Positions 17,123-25,129 of a stretch of DNA of 64,000 nucleotides are shown piece after piece. The first letter of the stretch is position 1. Every line of letters begins with the position of its first letter. The position numbers were made by a program, and so were the translations under genes. Origin of the DNA: an uncultured Elusimicrobia bacterium (GTDB lineage Bacteria; Elusimicrobiota; Elusimicrobia; Elusimicrobiales; UBA9959); the NCBI GenBank assembly GCA_903873295.1, contig CAIQNV010000020.1, positions 1 through 64,000 on the forward strand, in the 5' to 3' direction. The notes beneath the pieces were generated by a model, which was given only the letters and a program-made list of their open reading frames with translations, was not told the DNA's origin and did no database searches.

Positions 17123-17275
17123 GGAGGGGTGGCGAGGGTATGGGTTCGGCGGGCCCTCACGGAAGGAGCCGCTTGCGTAAGCGCGGCGACTGAGTGAGGA
17201 GGGCGGACACGGTGTGGCCGACCCGGTGCCCGCCGGGCCCATACCCTTGCCAGGCCCCCGACTTCGCCTCCTGCG
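17123..17275 (+). repeat. Inverted-repeat element, family B copy 1
   Basis: Starts GGAGGGGTGGCGAGGGTATG and ends CCCATACCCTTGCC then CCCGACTTCGCCTCCTGCG. The arms GGCGAGGGTATGGG and CCCATACCCTTGCC pair. An inner GCTTGCGTAAGC hairpin is shared with families B and C. It lies between nrdG and dut. A second full copy is at 37114-37290. Confidence 0.82.
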
Positions 17276-17311
17276 CTTTAATTTTAGTAACTCAACTTAA
17301 AGGAAAATAAT

Positions 17312-17755
17312 ATGTCTAAACTCGAAATAACCGTCCAAAAACTCCACGCCGACGTGAAAATGCCGGCCTATGCCCATGAAGGCGATGCCGGCCTCGACCT
17401 CTACTCCACCATCAGCCACACCTTACAGCCCGGCGAGCGCGCCCTCATCCCCACCGGCCTCAAAATGGCCATCCCCCACGGCTACGAAGGCCAGGTCCGC
17501 CCCAAGAGCGGCCTCGCCCTCAAGCACGGCCTCACCGTCCTCAACACCCCCGGCACCGTAGACGCCCCCTACCGCGGCGAAGTCGGAGTCATACTTATCA
17601 ACCTCGACCCCAAGGCCGCCTACGAAGTGAAAAAAGGCGAGAAAGTCGCCCAGATGGTCTTCAATAAAGTCGAATACGCCGCCTTCACCGAAGCCAGCGA
17701 CCTCACCGCCACCACCCGCGGCGAAGGCGGCTTCGGCAGCACCGGCAAGCACTGA
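17312..17755 (+). CDS. dut: dUTP diphosphatase (dUTPase)
   Basis: 147 residues, normal for the trimeric Dut family. Motifs in order: GDAGLDLYS (motif 1), PKSGLALKHGL (motif 2), NTPGTVDAPYRGEVGVILIN (motif 3 with the catalytic Asp), KVAQMVFNKV (motif 4) and the C-terminal arm RGEGGFGSTG (motif 5). It hydrolyses dUTP to dUMP and pyrophosphate, keeping uracil out of DNA and supplying dTMP synthesis. Its place after nrdR-nrdD-nrdG makes a nucleotide-metabolism cluster. The codon use is unusually rich in C-ending codons. Confidence 0.97.
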   Translation: MSKLEITVQKLHADVKMPAYAHEGDAGLDLYSTISHTLQPGERALIPTGLKMAIPHGYEGQVRPKSGLALKHGLTVLNTPGTVDAPYRGEVGVILINLDPKAAYEVKKGEKVAQMVFNKVEYAAFTEASDLTATTRGEGGFGSTGKH

Positions 17756-17804
17756 GGTGCTCCCGGGTTCCCGGTAAATGCGCTTGTTGGAGGAAAACAA
17801 CCGC

Positions 17805-18064
17805 GGGCCGGGCATGGGGTTGCTCTGGAGCCGCTTTGGGGAGGTGAGGCCCGGCTTTAGAGCGAAGCATAATTATGCTTCGCGTCCGGGCCGCAAGGGC
17901 GGAGGCGGTTTTCAGCGTAAGCAAAACCGCCGAGCCGGGACCGCGCAAAACCGCTATGCGGTTTATGCGTGGCTGGCCCCGCTTCGGGGGGAACCGCGCA
18001 ACGGTTCCTGCGCGGCGGAATGGGCAACCCCATGACCGGCCCGTACCTACGCTAAACCCGGAAG
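17805..18064 (+). repeat. Dispersed intergenic inverted repeat, family A copy 2 (long)
   Basis: Begins GGGCCGGGCATGGGGTTGCT and ends GGGCAACCCCATGACCGG followed by the tail GCTAAACCCGGAAG. It is about 130 bp longer than copies 1 and 3. The extra part contains more palindromes, including GAAGCATAATTATGCTTC near 17866. It fills the gap between dut and the next gene. Short open frames here overlap the repeat and are not credible genes. Confidence 0.8.
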
Positions 18065-18070
18065 CTTAAG

Positions 18071-18973
18071 CTATTGTTTTGCTTTAAGCAAAGAATCGTC
18101 TCTTAGATAAAGCGCTCTCTGCGCCCCGTCCCTGCCTCCGGGCTCGGATTCGTCCGAAAAGCGGGAATACCCGGGCCAGGGCTGCGCGCCCCGGCCGACC
18201 GCCACCAGCAGCCAATCCGGCAAAGCATGGTTCCTGGCCCCTATCTTATAAAGCTGGCTTTTCCCGCTCCCGAAGACGGCCCAGTTCGTGCCGAAGCCGG
18301 AATCCTCGATAATAACTCCATAAGGGCTGGTGCGTCTTTTTCCTTTCCCCTTCGGCCACAAAGACGCGAACGCCGAAACCGCGTCGCAGCATAAATAGCA
18401 GAAAAGAATCCGCTTCGGCCCGTGGCTATTGTCGTATTCCGGCCCGCGCTCCAGCACCGCCCATAGCCCCCACTGCAGCTCCGGCGCGCGAAATTGGTCT
18501 ATGTCGGAATAGGTGCCCCGGAGATCCTCCCAGCCTTCGGGGAAGAAATCTTTTTCTCCGCCCTCGATGACAAAGAGCGTTCTGTACCCCTTGCGCAGCT
18601 CAATTAGGTTCTCGCCCAGTTGTTTAACTATTTCGCTCTTCTTTACGGAATAATCAGCGTAAATAAAACAATGGGCGGAATGTGAGCCGGAAAAAAGTCC
18701 CAGCGGCTGCCCGTCCGTCCCGGCCCCGGGATAAAAAACGACCCTGGACCTCATTATCTCCCTGGCGGGGAATTCCGGAAGGGGGATGTTTTTGGATTCG
18801 GCTTTTAAGAAAATTCTTTTGCAGGCGGCCTCTCCTGAAAGAGCCGCCGTGAACCCGGGCTCTGGATCCGTCCCCGCCTTCCGGTTCTTTGAAGCCGATT
18901 CAAGCCAGAAGGCGTTCTCAAGCCAGGCCGGGGGGATTTCCTTATCCTGCTTCAGCGCGTCGTTTAGTGACAT
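18071..18973 (-). CDS. Hypothetical protein, family not recognised
   Basis: 300 residues, no signal peptide or membrane segment. A central part reads RSRVVFYPGAGTDGQPLGLF, then SHSAHCFIYADYS, which looks like a compact alpha/beta domain. Further on there is LRGTYSDIDQFRAPELQWGLWAVL, YDNSHGPKRILFCYLCCD and GVIIEDSGFGTNWAVFG. This last part hints at an internally regular enzyme-like fold, but I cannot name it. The ribosome site AGGAGC supports the ATG. It is single and convergent with the dut side, bounded by repeat A. No function is proposed. Confidence 0.72.
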   Translation of the reverse strand: MSLNDALKQDKEIPPAWLENAFWLESASKNRKAGTDPEPGFTAALSGEAACKRIFLKAESKNIPLPEFPAREIMRSRVVFYPGAGTDGQPLGLFSGSHSAHCFIYADYSVKKSEIVKQLGENLIELRKGYRTLFVIEGGEKDFFPEGWEDLRGTYSDIDQFRAPELQWGLWAVLERGPEYDNSHGPKRILFCYLCCDAVSAFASLWPKGKGKRRTSPYGVIIEDSGFGTNWAVFGSGKSQLYKIGARNHALPDWLLVAVGRGAQPWPGYSRFSDESEPGGRDGAQRALYLRDDSLLKAKQ

Positions 18974-19096
18974 CTTAAATGCTCCTGAAGATCCTATAGC
19001 TGAACCGCATCAGTTTTGAATTTTAGCATTTTCAGCGTTTTTGAGGCCGACAGAGAGACCCCTTGCCAATATGGCAGTCATGCCCTACAATATATC

Positions 19097-20416
19097 ATGA
19101 GACTTACTACTTTCTCATTCCTTTTATCGGCTTCGGCGGTTATTTTATCCGCCGGCGGAATTTCCGCGCAGAGAACGGCGGATACCGACGGCATTTTTAG
19201 CGACCGGCTCACGACCGTGCGGGAAACCGCGCTTGCACAGAAACAGGACAGCCGGGCCGCTCCCGCCGGGGAAAAGAACTTTCCCGACCTGCCCGCGGAC
19301 AGGCGGGCGGAAGGCATCGGCATTTCCCATTCGGGCGATCCTCTGGATATCCCTGATTACCGGCCGGCGGAAATAGCGCGCCTGCTGAAAGAGGCCGGCG
19401 GAAATTATTACCGTCCCCACATACCGCTCAAAGAGGTGCTTCCTTTTATAGACAAGGCCGGCATGGACAAGCTGCGCGCCGCCTCGTCCGATCCCGCCCT
19501 GCTGGACCGGCTGACCGAGGAGCTCTCAAAAAACGGCGACTGGAGGCGTATCGACGGGCTGGTGGACGCCTTCTATTCGGAGGGGATAAAGCTGGCGGTG
19601 GTCGCGGGCTGCGGCTATCAGCGGGAAGCGCCGGAAGCCGAGCTCGGCGGCGCGAGAACTGTAATATCCCCGGACAGAATAGGCCGCGACCTCTATGTGA
19701 CGCTGGTGAAATGGTACGTGGGCGCGGCCGCGCGGCGCTACGCCTCCAGAATACCCGTCTGGCAGGTAGAGAACGAGATAAACGTGGCGAACATCCACGC
19801 CCTGGCCGGCTGGCGCATAAACGAAGCCTCCTGGAAGGACCGCAAGTACCAGCTGCGCCTGCTCCGCGAGCTTTCCGAAACGGTGCACGCTGAAGGAAAC
19901 CGTCAAAACATAAAACTCAGGACCGCGCAGAACTTCGCCACCCAGACCTTCGGCTGGGAAAGCTATGTGCGCGACGCCGCCGCCGCCGGCCTCGATATCG
20001 CCGGCATAGATCTCTACGGCAACTATTTTTTCGGCTGGCCGCTGAAGGACGCGGAAATGGCGGACAATGTGCGCCGGGCCAAACGGGCCGCCGGAGGCGG
20101 GGCGGTCTGGGTGCTTGAGGCCGGTTTCTCCCGCGCGCCGGCGGCGCGGGGCTTCACGCCGGAGCGGCAGGCCGAATATTTCAAGCGCCTGCTCGACAGC
20201 TCCTATCGCAGCGGGGCGGACGTAGTCCTGGTTTTCGGCTGGTTCTGGAACCCGAAAGGCTGGTATCTTGACGGCGGCAATACCCCGCAATGGTACAGCC
20301 CGATGGCGGCCGAGCCTTACTGGAGCCCCATCGAAAAGCTTCCCGACGGCAAAACGGTCTTTCACGGGGCCTGGGAGGAGTTTAAGAAAGCCGCCCAAAA
20401 ATGGACGCCCCGGTAG
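19097..20416 (+). CDS. Secreted glycoside hydrolase-like protein, (beta/alpha)8 clan A type
   Basis: 439 residues from the chosen ATG at 19097, which directly begins a signal peptide (MRLTTFSFLLSASAVILSAG). An upstream in-frame start at 19016 would bury it. Two motifs fit clan GH-A retaining enzymes: VWQVENEIN with E227 as acid/base after Asn, and VWVLEAGFS with E341 as nucleophile. Between them lie GIDLYGNYFFGWP and alternating helices and strands. The family number (GH5, GH39, GH42 or other) cannot be set by eye. It is probably periplasmic or exported and may act on envelope or external glycans. A glycosyltransferase-like gene follows after 9 bp. Confidence 0.75.
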   Translation: MRLTTFSFLLSASAVILSAGGISAQRTADTDGIFSDRLTTVRETALAQKQDSRAAPAGEKNFPDLPADRRAEGIGISHSGDPLDIPDYRPAEIARLLKEAGGNYYRPHIPLKEVLPFIDKAGMDKLRAASSDPALLDRLTEELSKNGDWRRIDGLVDAFYSEGIKLAVVAGCGYQREAPEAELGGARTVISPDRIGRDLYVTLVKWYVGAAARRYASRIPVWQVENEINVANIHALAGWRINEASWKDRKYQLRLLRELSETVHAEGNRQNIKLRTAQNFATQTFGWESYVRDAAAAGLDIAGIDLYGNYFFGWPLKDAEMADNVRRAKRAAGGGAVWVLEAGFSRAPAARGFTPERQAEYFKRLLDSSYRSGADVVLVFGWFWNPKGWYLDGGNTPQWYSPMAAEPYWSPIEKLPDGKTVFHGAWEEFKKAAQKWTPR

Positions 20417-20425
20417 CGATTTAAA

Positions 20426-21046
20426 ATGAAATTCTCATTGATCTGCGCTAGTAACAACGAAGAGATCCTGGCTCAAAACCTCCTGCGCTCTGATATCGTA
20501 AAAAAGTATCCTGCAGTAGTAATGTCCGGATATACGAATGTGCAGAAAGCCTATAACGAAGCGATGAAAGCGGCTACCGGCGATATTCTGTGTTTTGTTC
20601 ATCAAGACGTATTCCTGCCTCCTTCCTTTGAAGCCGATCTAAATAGGTCTTTAGAATGCCTTAAGGAGCAGGATTGGGGGGTTATCGGGCCTGCCGGACA
20701 ATCTCCACTCGGCTGTGTGGGGCATATCGTGGATCGAGGAAAGCCTTGGGGTAGTCCTGTGGGACTACCTGCTCAAACACAAACTTTGGATGAGCTGCTG
20801 CTGATAATAAAAAAGGATACATTTAAATTCGACGAGTCGATGCCGAACTACCATTTATTCGGAGCGGATCTCTGCATGCAGGCGAATGAAGCGGGGAAAC
20901 AATGTTTTGCCGTAGATACTTTGTGCTGCCACAATTCGATAAATGGCTATGTTTTGCCCAAAGATTTTCACGAAGGCGTTGAATATCTGGCCAGGAAATG
21001 GGCGCATAAGCTGCCGATCTACACTACGTGTACTCTGATAAAATAA
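20426..21046 (+). CDS. Glycosyltransferase family 2-like protein, GT-A fold
   Basis: 206 residues. It begins FSLICASNNEEIL and carries VQKAYNEAMKAATGDILCFVHQDVFLPPSF, the acceptor/metal-binding segment of GT2-like enzymes; the DxD-like element is QDV. Later GADLCMQANEAGKQCFAVDTLCCHNS fits the C-terminal part of the same group (pfam Glyco_tranf_2_5 style). It is likely soluble in the cytoplasm and transfers sugar to an unknown acceptor. Base use is clearly more AT-rich, with more A/T-ending codons, than the flanking genes; this suggests recent acquisition. It is single-domain and short, so it could work with a partner. Confidence 0.78.
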   Translation: MKFSLICASNNEEILAQNLLRSDIVKKYPAVVMSGYTNVQKAYNEAMKAATGDILCFVHQDVFLPPSFEADLNRSLECLKEQDWGVIGPAGQSPLGCVGHIVDRGKPWGSPVGLPAQTQTLDELLLIIKKDTFKFDESMPNYHLFGADLCMQANEAGKQCFAVDTLCCHNSINGYVLPKDFHEGVEYLARKWAHKLPIYTTCTLIK

Positions 21047-21054
21047 TTAAAAAA

Positions 21055-21267
21055 ATGAAGTGCGATTCTCCGGTCGATTTTATGTTCCTGAATGCGGGAT
21101 AATTTCAGCGATACCTGCCGCCTGTGTCCGCTGACCTGGCCGGCTACGATAAGACAAATCCCCCAGCCGCCGAATTTTTCAGGCTCCTGGCCCTGTCGGG
21201 GTCAGCCGCTATCCTATTTGTACGAAAGCGGGATCGGGAAAAGAAAGCCGGGGACTCTTCGTCGTAA
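21055..21267 (+). pseudogene. Possible gene remnant with in-frame stop
   Basis: A frame from ATG 21055 is open for 70 codons apart from one TAA at 21100-21102. The downstream part ends with a hydrophobic stretch and a basic tail (FRLLALSGSAAILFVRKRDR), like a C-terminal membrane anchor, and its codons resemble the genome's. It follows the AT-rich glycosyltransferase. It may be a decayed anchored protein, but chance is quite possible. The rest of the 21047-21384 gap shows nothing else. Confidence 0.25.
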
Positions 21268-21384
21268 ATTGGAAATGGGTCGGGAAAATTGATAGATTAG
21301 ACGTAGGGGACCGGGAAGGGCGGTTCATTTCGGTCGTGGTGTCGGGGATAAAAAAAATCTAAAAGAGGAATCAGGAGATATTTT

Positions 21385-21828
21385 ATGGCGAATTTAAACA
21401 AGGTTATGCTTATAGGCCGGCTGACGCGCGACCCCGAGATCAAGGAATTCAGCAATGGCGGCAAGGTGGCCAATATCGGCTTTGCCGTGAACAACCGCCG
21501 CAAGAACCAGCAGAGCGGGCAGTGGGAGGAAGTCCCCGTGTGGGTGGAGCTGAAAGCTTTCAGCAACGAGAGCGGGCGGAAGCTGGCCGACCTGGTCGAA
21601 AAATATCTGCGCAAAGGCTCGCAGGCCTATGTGGAAGGCCACCTGGTCCTTGAGGAATGGGCCGGGAAGGAAGACGGCAAAAAACAATCTAAGATGGTGG
21701 TCTATGTGGATTCGATCGAGTTCCTGGGCGGCCGCGGCGACAGCCCGGCCGGCGCCACGGAAGCGCCGGAGCCCGCCGCCAAGTCGGCCTCCTCAAGCGG
21801 CGGAGGGATAGAGGAAGTCCCGTTCTAG
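21385..21828 (+). CDS. ssb: Single-stranded DNA-binding protein
   Basis: 147 residues. The OB-fold starts NKVMLIGRLTRDPEIK with the usual SSB pattern, then FAVNNRR, VPVWVELKAF and GSQAYVEGHLVLEEW. The disordered tail ends in the acidic tip EEVPF, close to the canonical DDIPF that recruits repair and replication partners. A good ribosome site (AGGAG) is present. It lies outside the usual rpsF-ssb-rpsR context, so it could be the only copy or a second one. It binds and protects single-stranded DNA during replication and repair. Confidence 0.96.
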   Translation: MANLNKVMLIGRLTRDPEIKEFSNGGKVANIGFAVNNRRKNQQSGQWEEVPVWVELKAFSNESGRKLADLVEKYLRKGSQAYVEGHLVLEEWAGKEDGKKQSKMVVYVDSIEFLGGRGDSPAGATEAPEPAAKSASSSGGGIEEVPF

Positions 21829-21862
21829 GCCTTTCCCCCGAAGGGCTTAAGGCGGAAAAATT

Positions 21863-21895
21863 AACCCCGGCGGCCGCGTACGGCGCCGGGGTTTT
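21863..21895 (+). terminator. Rho-independent terminator after ssb
   Basis: AACCCCGGCG (21863-21872) pairs with CGCCGGGGTT (21884-21893), followed by TTTT overlapping the stem end. Confidence 0.75.
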
Positions 21896-21920
21896 AAATG
21901 GTTTCTAAAAGGGTTAACCT

Positions 21921-22421
21921 ATGTGGCGCAGTCTGGCTATAAGCGCATTGTCTTTTCCGTTTTCCGCCGCTGCCTTTATCATCGGCTGGGCCGTCCGGGA
22001 TATCCACTCCGGCCTGCTGGCCGGGGCCGTGGTCTTCACCGCGTTTTTCATCGCCGCGCTTCTCAGTCTGTTATTTATTAAGAGTTACAGCTACCTGGAC
22101 GCCGCGCTGCCGCTGGTGTTCTCGGTCCTGTGGTCGCTGGCGCTGGCGCCGTTCAGCTTCGGGGCCAGCCTGTTCTCGGCCCCGGCTTTTATAGGCGCGG
22201 CCCTGCTGCTCGGCGCCTGCATGGCCATGGCCAAGCGCTACCAGACCGGCATGAAATGGCTTATATTCCCGGCGCTGGTCTTCCTTTATGAAATGCTGCC
22301 CATAAACATCCCCGGCCCGGTGGACGACACCTTCGCGCTGACCGGCGCCCTGGGCAGCATAATTATTCAGTTCCTGCTCCGCGTGCTTCCGCGGCTCATA
22401 AAAGCCGGCCTTCAAAAATAA
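21921..22421 (+). CDS. Hypothetical integral membrane protein
   Basis: 166 residues, almost entirely hydrophobic, with about four to five membrane segments: residues about 5-25, 30-55, 60-80, 85-103 and 110-130, then a more polar C-terminus. Between the last segments is MLPINIPGPVDDTFALTGALGSIIIQFLLRVLP, a pattern like the small DUF1232/YkvA-neighbour or DUF1634 type proteins, but I cannot assign it firmly. The ATG follows a terminator after ssb by 25 bp, so it probably has its own promoter. It converges with the next gene. Confidence 0.7.
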   Translation: MWRSLAISALSFPFSAAAFIIGWAVRDIHSGLLAGAVVFTAFFIAALLSLLFIKSYSYLDAALPLVFSVLWSLALAPFSFGASLFSAPAFIGAALLLGACMAMAKRYQTGMKWLIFPALVFLYEMLPINIPGPVDDTFALTGALGSIIIQFLLRVLPRLIKAGLQK

Positions 22422-22471
22422 CAAAGAGTGCCCGCTAGGGCAGCCGCAGGACGGCCTGCGTGAAAATTTCA

Positions 22472-22525
22472 GGAAGCGCTAAGTTAAGTTAAGCGCTTCC
22501 GCCCTGGGCGTTAAGGCCAGGGCGG
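22472..22525. terminator. Two adjacent hairpins between convergent genes
   Basis: GGAAGCGCT (22472-22480) pairs with AGCGCTTCC (22492-22500), and CCGCCCTGG (22499-22507) pairs with CCAGGGCGG (22517-22525), the latter reaching into the stop of the leftward gene. Neither has a strong T-run. Confidence 0.45.
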
Positions 22526-23143
22526 GAAGGCGTACTTCGGACCTTTTTTCTTCTCAAGAGCCATTTGAAGGTATTTAGTTTCCTCCTGCGTTTCAGGGGG
22601 GAGCTTCACGGCTGTTTCGCGGGTCATCGGCAGCGTGAAAATCGCCTTTTTGCGCGCGGTGTCCATAAAACTTTGCAAGCGGTTCCTGTGCCGGAGCTGA
22701 AGCGGGGACTGGCCTTTAAGGCCGGCCGCGTATTTCTTCATCTCCTGTCCGGCCGCCTGCGCCATTTTGGCGAAGTCGGCGTCTCCCGGGTACGCTTTGC
22801 AGTGCGCTCCGGGCCTGAGGCAAAGGTCTCCGTAACTGGCTCTCATGGTTAAGCGGATATGGGTCTCCGTCAGACGGAGATCCGGCTCAGGCTTCTTCCC
22901 GGCTTTCTGCTGGTTTCTCAGGTCGTTGAGCAGGTCCCAAAGCGCCCAGGAGGCGGCCGAGACCGTTGTCATAACATTGTTAATGGCCGGAACAACCGCC
23001 TCCCTCGCGGGCCGCGTGACCAGTTCCGCTATCCTCCCGGCTTGTTCTCTGCTTATTCCGGTTTTTGCTTCCTCAGCGCGGGCGGCCGCAGGAGCGCAAA
23101 ACACGGCTGCGGCGAAAAACAGCGATATAAGATATTTTTTCAT
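22511..23143 (-). CDS. Secreted hypothetical protein
   Basis: 210 residues with a clear signal peptide (MKKYLISLFFAAAVFCAPAA, then ARAEEA). The mature part is helical and rich in Lys, Arg and Gln, with two Cys about 6 residues apart (CLRPGAHC) that could form a disulfide. I do not recognise the family. It probably resides in the periplasm or outside the cell. It stands alone between a membrane protein gene and the divergent permease gene, so the context gives no functional clue. Confidence 0.7.
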   Translation of the reverse strand: MKKYLISLFFAAAVFCAPAAARAEEAKTGISREQAGRIAELVTRPAREAVVPAINNVMTTVSAASWALWDLLNDLRNQQKAGKKPEPDLRLTETHIRLTMRASYGDLCLRPGAHCKAYPGDADFAKMAQAAGQEMKKYAAGLKGQSPLQLRHRNRLQSFMDTARKKAIFTLPMTRETAVKLPPETQEETKYLQMALEKKKGPKYAFPPWP

Positions 23144-23264
23144 TGTATTCCTTGAAGACCGCCCTTGTAAAATATATAAAAATTGCGGGCGCGGGTAAAG
23201 GCCGCCGGGCGGGGCGGGAAGTTTATTGTTTGACCTTCGGGCGGTGGTATGGGAGAATATACTT

Positions 23265-24164
23265 ATGGGTTATCTTTATGCCTTCGCTAAAGAATTTTTA
23301 ACGCTTACTAGGCTGGTGCTGCCCTACTTTCTGGGCGGGGCCGCCGTCGGCGCGGCGCTGGATGTTTTTGTAAAGCCGGAGTTCGCGCTGAAGCATTTGC
23401 GCGGCGGCTGGCTTTCCATGGCCAAGGCCTCAATCTTGGGGATGGTGCTGCCGGGCTGCTCCTGCGCCACTATGCCCATGGCCGCCGGCCTGCGCCGCAA
23501 GGGCGCGGACCTGGGCACGGTCGCCAGTTTCCTGCTGGCCTCGCCGCTGGTGAGCCCTCAGACGCTGGTGCTCACCTGGGCCGTGCTGGGCTGGAAATTC
23601 ACCGCCGCCCGCGCGCTGGCCGCTTTTTGCGGGGCTATGCTGATAGGCGCTATCTTCCTTTGGCTGGAACGCCATAAGCCCGGCTTCCTGGACATCCCGG
23701 CGCCGGCTCCGGAGAAGAATTGCTGTTCGGGCTGCGGCTGTTCCGGCGGTGAAGAAGAGGAGGGTGCCAAAAAATTCTGGCCGGTGTTTATGGATATCCT
23801 GAAGGACCTCTCTAAATATTTCGTGCTGGGCATGGCCATCGCCAGCCTGCTTACCGTGCTGATACCGCCCGACGCCATCCCCCGGTATATAGGATCTTCC
23901 GGGCCGCTCGCCTACATAACCGCCGTGCTGCTGGGCGTGCCGCTTTATGTCTGCGAGGGCGAGGAAATACCGCTGACCCTGTCGCTGCTGAAGCTGGGCC
24001 TCGGGCCGGGGCCGGCTTTCGCTTTCCTGCTGGGCTCCGTGGGCACCTGCATCCCGACCCTGATAATGTCGCAGAAGCTCATCGGCCGCCGCGGCCTTTT
24101 TGTTTACGCCGCCTGGTGGGTGGTCTTCTCTTTCGGCGCAGGAGCGCTGTTCAGCTTCTTCTGA
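23265..24164 (+). CDS. ArsP/DUF318-family permease
   Basis: 299 residues from ATG 23265, chosen because GGGAG lies at proper spacing; an in-frame start at 23226 lacks one. About eight to ten membrane segments in two halves. Each half has a family hallmark: PGCSCATMPMAAGLRR plus ASFLLASPLVSPQT in the first, and GVPLYVCEGEEIPLTLSLLKLGLGPGPAFAFLLG plus GTCIPTLI in the second. A cytoplasmic loop holds NCCSGCGCSGGEEEE, a Cys-rich, metal- or metalloid-binding-like stretch. Characterised ArsP members export trivalent organoarsenicals, but the family (PF03773) is wide and no arsR or arsenic genes are nearby. The substrate stays open. Confidence 0.85.
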   Translation: MGYLYAFAKEFLTLTRLVLPYFLGGAAVGAALDVFVKPEFALKHLRGGWLSMAKASILGMVLPGCSCATMPMAAGLRRKGADLGTVASFLLASPLVSPQTLVLTWAVLGWKFTAARALAAFCGAMLIGAIFLWLERHKPGFLDIPAPAPEKNCCSGCGCSGGEEEEGAKKFWPVFMDILKDLSKYFVLGMAIASLLTVLIPPDAIPRYIGSSGPLAYITAVLLGVPLYVCEGEEIPLTLSLLKLGLGPGPAFAFLLGSVGTCIPTLIMSQKLIGRRGLFVYAAWWVVFSFGAGALFSFF

Positions 24165-24195
24165 TAGACTTAAACGGCAAATAGTTCACAGCTTG

Positions 24196-24798
24196 CTATT
24201 TTTCGTAGACCCAGATCCGGTAGCTGCGCCCGCCCTCACTAAAGACGACAACTTGTTTTTCTTTCCAGGAACGGAACTGGTAAATGTACGAAACGACCCT
24301 GGAGCCTGGTTTCAGCTCGGCCTGCAGTTTGTGTTCCAGCTTCGTCAGCACATCGGGCGTAAGATAACAGAAAACAACGTCCGCGTCGGAGAAGTCCTGC
24401 CAGTTGAAATTCCCCAGCTTTATCCCGGCTTTGGAACGCCAGAAGAAATGCCGCAGCCTGGCGAGCAGGTAAACGATAGGGGAAAGTTCCAGCCCGGTGC
24501 CTCTGACGCCGTAGTCTTTTGCCGCCAGGTAGACTATCCGGCCGTCGCCGCAGCCGATGTCGTAGACGATCTGCCCGGGCTTAAGCCCGGCGGCCTCCAG
24601 CATTATTTTCACGGCCGCCATAGGAGTGGGGACAAAAGGCACGCCGTAGATGAACGCCGCAATGTTCGGCAGGATAAACAGCGCAAGAATAACCGCGAGG
24701 CCCGTATTTCCGCGGGCGCGGTAAAAGAGGAAGAAAAGAAGGAGCAAAGCGGCGAACACCAGGAGAACAAGCAGGAGATCTTTCAGTATATGCTTCAT
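24196..24798 (-). CDS. Membrane-anchored class I SAM-dependent methyltransferase
   Basis: 200 residues. Two N-terminal membrane helices (about residues 8-28 and 33-52) precede a Rossmann methyltransferase domain with the SAM-binding loop VYDIGCGDGRIVYLAAK and an acidic motif GTGLELSP. Downstream DADVVFCYLTPDVL and GSRVVSYIYQF fit motifs III and IV of the same superfamily. The substrate is unknown. It converges with the permease gene (31 bp between stops). Its 5' leader contains an antisense copy of 60 bp of the permease gene. The GC content is a little lower than that of its neighbours. Confidence 0.82.
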   Translation of the reverse strand: MKHILKDLLLVLLVFAALLLLFFLFYRARGNTGLAVILALFILPNIAAFIYGVPFVPTPMAAVKIMLEAAGLKPGQIVYDIGCGDGRIVYLAAKDYGVRGTGLELSPIVYLLARLRHFFWRSKAGIKLGNFNWQDFSDADVVFCYLTPDVLTKLEHKLQAELKPGSRVVSYIYQFRSWKEKQVVVFSEGGRSYRIWVYEK

Positions 24799-24824
24799 CG
24801 AGAAGTTTTTCCCTCTCCACTATC

Positions 24825-24909
24825 ATACAAAAACCGCTGACCCTGTCCCTGCTGAAGCCGGGCCTCGGGCCGGGGCCGGCTTTCGCTTTCCTGTCCGAGT
24901 TTTTTGTAT
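24825..24909. repeat. 60-bp duplicated permease fragment flanked by 9-bp inverted repeats
   Basis: Bases 24834-24893 match permease codons at 23970-24029 with only two mismatches in 60. The piece is bounded by ATACAAAAA (24825-24833) and TTTTTGTAT (24901-24909). On the minus strand TATAAT (24914-24909) with TTGAAA 15 bp upstream could start the methyltransferase mRNA, which would then carry this piece antisense to the permease mRNA. The remaining 24910-25129 gap shows nothing recognisable. Confidence 0.8.
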
Positions 24910-25129
24910 TATAGCGGTAAGGGAAGATTTTCAAGGATTTTTTAAGCGTGAAAAGATCAAGGTCGGGAAAGAACCTGCGATAACCGGCCTGATGTTTACC
25001 GCAAATACCGGATAGTGGCCGCCGATTTAGAGCGGCATAGGCCCGGCGGGGGCAGCGGCGGCCCCGGAGAACGGGGAATAGCTTTTGCGCTTGGCCTGAG
25101 CGATGTGAGCAGGCGGCGGTTAACTGAGT

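Noticed and set aside
17778-18069. Short frames on the plus strand near 17.9 kb
   Set aside because: They lie inside the family A repeat with no motif; the same pattern applies to 3178-3411.
23265-24164. Arsenic-resistance operon
   Set aside because: The ArsP-like permease has no arsR, arsC or arsB neighbour, so no arsenic function is claimed.
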